This document shows, piece after piece, positions 61,310-64,000 of a stretch of 64,000 nucleotides of DNA (its first letter is position 1; every line of letters starts with the position of its first letter). The stretch is from assembly GCA_900547445.1 (NCBI GenBank), contig URGJ01000003.1:42816-106815 (forward strand), written 5' to 3'. The DNA comes from an uncultured Oscillospiraceae bacterium. GTDB lineage: Bacteria; Bacillota; Clostridia; Oscillospirales; Acutalibacteraceae. A model generated the notes under the pieces. That model did not search any database, was not told where the DNA came from, and saw only the letters and a list, made by a program, of their open reading frames with translations. A program made the position numbers and the translations under genes.

Positions 61310-62931
61310 TGAAAACGCTTAAAGGAATAGGTGTAAGTCCCGGATATGCGGTCGGAAAAGCAGTTATAATAAAAGAAACAGAAATTGATGTGAACTCCTC
61401 TGTCTTTACTTCGGCAGAGGAGGAGTTTGAAAAATTTCAGAATGCGGTTTCTGTTTATACACAGCAAACTCGGGAGTTGATTGAAAATCTTACGAAGTCT
61501 GCCGGTCAGGAAAACGCTGAAATTTTAAACGGTCATATTGTTATGCTGAATGATCCGTTTATGCTTTCTCAAATAAAGGACAGTATAGCAAGCAAAAAAA
61601 CGGCAAGTCAGGCAGTTGACTCTGTGTGCAACAGTTTTTACGATATGTTTGCCGCCGTCGATGACGAAATGATGAGGCAAAGAGCCTCAGACATTCTTGA
61701 TATTAAAAACAGCCTTATCGGAATACTTTGCGGTCACAGCGGCGTTGTGATTGAGGATATCCCAAAGGGTTCTATACTGATTGCAAAGGACTTTACCCCC
61801 TCAATGACATCGAGGATAAACCGTGAAAATGTATACGCAATTATAGCAGAAGTCGGATCTGTTACATCACATTCAGCAATTCTTGCAAGAGCGGTTGATA
61901 TTCCGGCTGTCTTAAGCGTTAAGGATGCAACTGAACTGATAAAAAACGGCGATCTGCTTGCAATAGACGGCAGCAAGGGTCATATCCTTTTTGAACCGGA
62001 CGAAAAAACAGCAAAAAAATACGAAAACTTACGCCAAAACTATTTTGAGGAAAAAGCCTCGCTTACAGAGTATTTCAGCAAGGAGACCGTTACAAAAAGC
62101 GGCATAAAAAAGGCTGTCTACGGCAACATCGGAAAGCCAGAGGATGTTGAAAATGTTATTCACAACGGCGGCGAGGGAATAGGTCTTTTCAGGACGGAAT
62201 TTCTATTTATGGATCGCCCATCGCTTCCATCGGAAGAAGAACAGTTTGAGGCTTACTCAACGGTTGCAAAATCAATGAGGAGCAAGGAGGTTATCATCCG
62301 CACTCTTGATATAGGCGGTGACAAAGCCGTGCCTTACCTTGAGATTCCCAAAGAAGATAATCCGTTTTTAGGTTACCGTGCCATAAGATACTGCCTTGAC
62401 AATCCGGATATATTCAAAACACAGTTAAGGGCTATTCTGAGAGCCGCAGTTTTTGGCAATATCAAAATTATGTTGCCGTTGATTACCGATATAGAGGAGG
62501 TTAAGTCCGCCAAGGCACTTATCGCTGAATGTGAAGCCGAGCTTGAAAGCGAAGGCACTCTGTTTAAAAAAAATGTGCCGGTTGGTGTTATGATTGAAAC
62601 TCCTGCGGCGGTGTTAATTGCCGATGAGCTGGCAAAAATTTCTGATTTCTTCAGCATCGGCACAAACGACCTTACAGGCTATGTAATGGCAGTCGACCGC
62701 GGAAACGGCAAGGTGTCGGGGCTTTACAGCGTACACAAGCAGGCGGTACTTAAAGCAATTGAAATGACAATTCACAGCGCAAAAAGTGCCGGAATACCTG
62801 TCGGTATGTGCGGCGAATCAGCAGCCGACCGTGAGCTTATTCCTAAACTCATAGAGTGGGGACTTGATGAGTTTTCGGTAACTCCCAATTTCATTTTAGG
62901 AACTCGAAAAGCAATTTGCGAATGCAAATGA
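61309..62931 (+). CDS. ptsI: PTS enzyme I
   Basis: PEP-protein phosphotransferase, 540 residues, slightly short of the usual 570. The N-terminal HPr-binding helical domain (1-140) is followed by the phospho-His in GSVTSHSAILARA near 188, the linker, then the PEP-binding barrel (GIGLFRTEFLFMDRPSLPSEEEQ; SIGTNDLTGYVMAVDR; VGMCGESAADR). With HPr and FruA it makes the whole phosphate relay from PEP to fructose in one operon. Confidence 0.95.
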   Translation: MKTLKGIGVSPGYAVGKAVIIKETEIDVNSSVFTSAEEEFEKFQNAVSVYTQQTRELIENLTKSAGQENAEILNGHIVMLNDPFMLSQIKDSIASKKTASQAVDSVCNSFYDMFAAVDDEMMRQRASDILDIKNSLIGILCGHSGVVIEDIPKGSILIAKDFTPSMTSRINRENVYAIIAEVGSVTSHSAILARAVDIPAVLSVKDATELIKNGDLLAIDGSKGHILFEPDEKTAKKYENLRQNYFEEKASLTEYFSKETVTKSGIKKAVYGNIGKPEDVENVIHNGGEGIGLFRTEFLFMDRPSLPSEEEQFEAYSTVAKSMRSKEVIIRTLDIGGDKAVPYLEIPKEDNPFLGYRAIRYCLDNPDIFKTQLRAILRAAVFGNIKIMLPLITDIEEVKSAKALIAECEAELESEGTLFKKNVPVGVMIETPAAVLIADELAKISDFFSIGTNDLTGYVMAVDRGNGKVSGLYSVHKQAVLKAIEMTIHSAKSAGIPVGMCGESAADRELIPKLIEWGLDEFSVTPNFILGTRKAICECK

Positions 62932-62952
62932 ATAAAAGCACAAACAAAGAGG

Positions 62953-63430
62953 ATGCGCATTAATAATAATATAATCGATATTCAACAATCGGTTCTTTTT
63001 GAAAAATCAGGTTTTTCTATTAAACTCGAAGGGAAAACCTATAATGCCAGGTGCCAAATTCCAATGTGTCCGATATTGAGAGAATTTTTATTAAAATACA
63101 AAAAAGAACATCATATCAAAAAGGTGAAATACTTTCCAAAACCTCGTGGTGCAGCTTATAGGATTCATATCTTGACGATTTGAATATTAAATATGGTTAT
63201 GAGGGTAAACTGCCGAAATGGAGAAATAAAAAATATCCTATGAGAATCAGAAGATTTACCTCTCATTGGTTGAGACACACCTTTGCAACTATTCTTTTTT
63301 AGAAAAGTTTAATGTAATGGATTCGAAGTCAATATTAGGGTATGCCGATATTAAAACAACGGCAAATATTTACACCGAAATATTTACTCATTGGACGAAG
63401 AATATAAGAGGTGTCTCAAGGTGGAATACA
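62953..63430 (+). pseudogene. tyrosine recombinase (integrase) remnant
   Basis: Pieces in several frames. 62953-63183 looks like the middle of an integrase (KLEGKTYNARCQIPMCPIL). At about 63245 SHWLRHTFATILF carries the His-x-x-Arg box and runs into a stop. The next frame has LGYADIKTTANIYTEI, the conserved box before the catalytic Tyr. Several frameshifts and stops; dead. It is a trace of an element inserted after the fru operon. Confidence 0.65.
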
Positions 63431-63472
63431 GAGTACCCGATTGTTTGGAAAAAATTAGAGGATAATTTCAAT

Positions 63473-63513
63473 AAACGGTTGCAACCGATGTATCAATTGC
63501 AACCGTTTTTCTG
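63473..63513 (+). terminator. intrinsic terminator
   Basis: AAACGGTTGCAA (63473-63484) pairs exactly with TTGCAACCGTTT (63497-63508), followed by TTC. It is the first strong terminator after ptsI and could end the fru transcript through the integrase remnant. Confidence 0.8.
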
Positions 63514-63562
63514 TATTTATACTTATCTCCGGGGAAGAACCGAATTATAATAGGAGGACTAA

Positions 63563-63667
63563 ATGTATGATAAATATTATGGCATATTATATTTTAATAC
63601 TGCTATTATCAACACTGGCACAACCGGAATTTTCAGAAATTTCGGTTCCGTAGGGGTATTTATATGA
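63563..63667 (+). CDS. 34-residue open frame, possibly a gene start remnant
   Basis: AGGAGG six bases before ATG gives a strong translation start, but the frame (MYDKYYGILYFNTA...) ends after 34 codons. It may be the truncated beginning of a gene disrupted by the IS copy to the right. No family seen. Confidence 0.3.
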   Translation: MYDKYYGILYFNTAIINTGTTGIFRNFGSVGVFI

Positions 63668-63731
63668 AAAAACTTATGTGACAATAAAAAATGCCCTCTT
63701 TTTTCATAGAGATATTTACTTGTTTCTCGGT

Positions 63732-64000
63732 TTAAGCAATCATTTTTTCAAATAAAGGCATATGAAAACGCCCGGAATTCAGTCGGTTGCAAAGTTTCTG
63801 AATGTTAAAGGCAAAGCTGAGCAATAAAAACTGTGTCTCCGTTTTGCTTTTTCCTCGGGTCAAAAACCTACGGAAAGCATAATCTTCCTTCAGTACGCCA
63901 AAGGCTCCCTCGACCTGTATGGAATGGTCACAGGTGGGCTGCCCTTTTTTATTTCGGTAGGTCGCCGTTACATAATATACATAAGTTTTTCCCGACACCT
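63732..64000 (-). CDS. IS1182-type transposase, C-terminal end (partial)
   Basis: The frame continues beyond the window. It contains the C-terminal DDE box region: SIQVEGAFGVLKEDYAFRRF (catalytic Glu) followed by RGKSKTETQFLLLSFAFNIQKL, typical of IS1182-family transposases (DDE_Tnp_1_6). At least 89 codons are visible. The GTG at 63998 is not its start. Whether the full gene is intact cannot be seen. Confidence 0.8.
   Translation of the reverse strand, partial: VSGKTYVYYVTATYRNKKGQPTCDHSIQVEGAFGVLKEDYAFRRFLTRGKSKTETQFLLLSFAFNIQKLCNRLNSGRFHMPLFEKMIA

Noticed and set aside
1..64000. CRISPR arrays, rRNA operons, toxin-antitoxin or known phage-defence genes
   Set aside because: No spaced short repeats, rRNA-like sequence or recognisable defence genes were seen on either strand.

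Overview
The window looks like a chromosomal segment of a spore-forming, low-to-moderate GC Clostridia member (Oscillospiraceae/Ruminococcaceae-like is my inference). The sequence evidence is a sporulation sigma-G gene, strong AGGAGG-type ribosome sites, a perfect CIRCE operator, type III glutamine synthetase, a SipW-type signal peptidase, and short closely packed operons. No gene here fixes the species.

Left end (1-4.9 kb): the C-terminal part of a YfhO-like membrane protein, a YfcE-like phosphoesterase, three small unknown genes in an operon, a cluster of DnaA-box-like 9-mers in an intergenic gap, and hemolysin III and DegV genes. From 4.9 to 14.5 kb lies a nitrogen/glutamine island read in two directions from a central control region. 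Leftward: glnA (GS I), an ANTAR-domain regulator and pyrG. Rightward: glnN (GS III), an ammonium channel fused to a PII protein, and asnB. Both leaders carry consensus promoters followed by intrinsic terminators. The 5' strand of each terminator overlaps a small hairpin whose hexaloop has A at position 1 and G at position 4, as in ANTAR target RNAs. I consider this the best system in the window: a self-contained glutamine-metabolism regulon likely run by antitermination.

14.5-16.7 kb is decayed mobile DNA (two IS200/IS605 tnpA remnants) around tRNA-Leu(CAG). 16.8-23.6 kb holds htpG behind a CIRCE element, a pyrimidine salvage operon (cdd, pdp, a C39-like protein), ilvE, a GtrA protein, and thiT behind a TPP riboswitch. 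23.7-26.2 kb is a large serine recombinase with two small companion ORFs. 26.2-31.9 kb has ppk-ppx, a PucR regulator and hsp20, with fragments of a GLUG surface protein and an IS200 derivative between them.

32-35.3 kb (leftward) is a surface-fibre cluster: a putative sortase substrate, a TasA-like protein, a SipW signal peptidase, a small membrane protein, and a TasA-like/LysM gene with a frameshift. 35.3-40.9 kb holds a tRNA-Leu pseudogene, a GH130 phosphorylase, and a 5'-truncated CBM-rich surface protein abutting a deleted group IIC intron. 41-43.4 kb is a TetR-ABC exporter operon. 43.4-52.8 kb is a polysaccharide cluster (glf, four GT2-like genes counting one distant relative, a GT4, a polymerase/ligase and a flippase). 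52.9-56.9 kb has an M24 peptidase, a frameshifted AGCS transporter, a PRTase-like gene and sigG. 57.3-62.9 kb is a complete fructose PTS operon (fruR-fruK-fruA-HPr-EI) with 10-bp phased direct repeats at its promoter. The right edge is an integrase remnant and a partial IS1182-type transposase.

I worked by eye from translated sequence and motif recognition. Family names rest on remembered motifs, not on searches.
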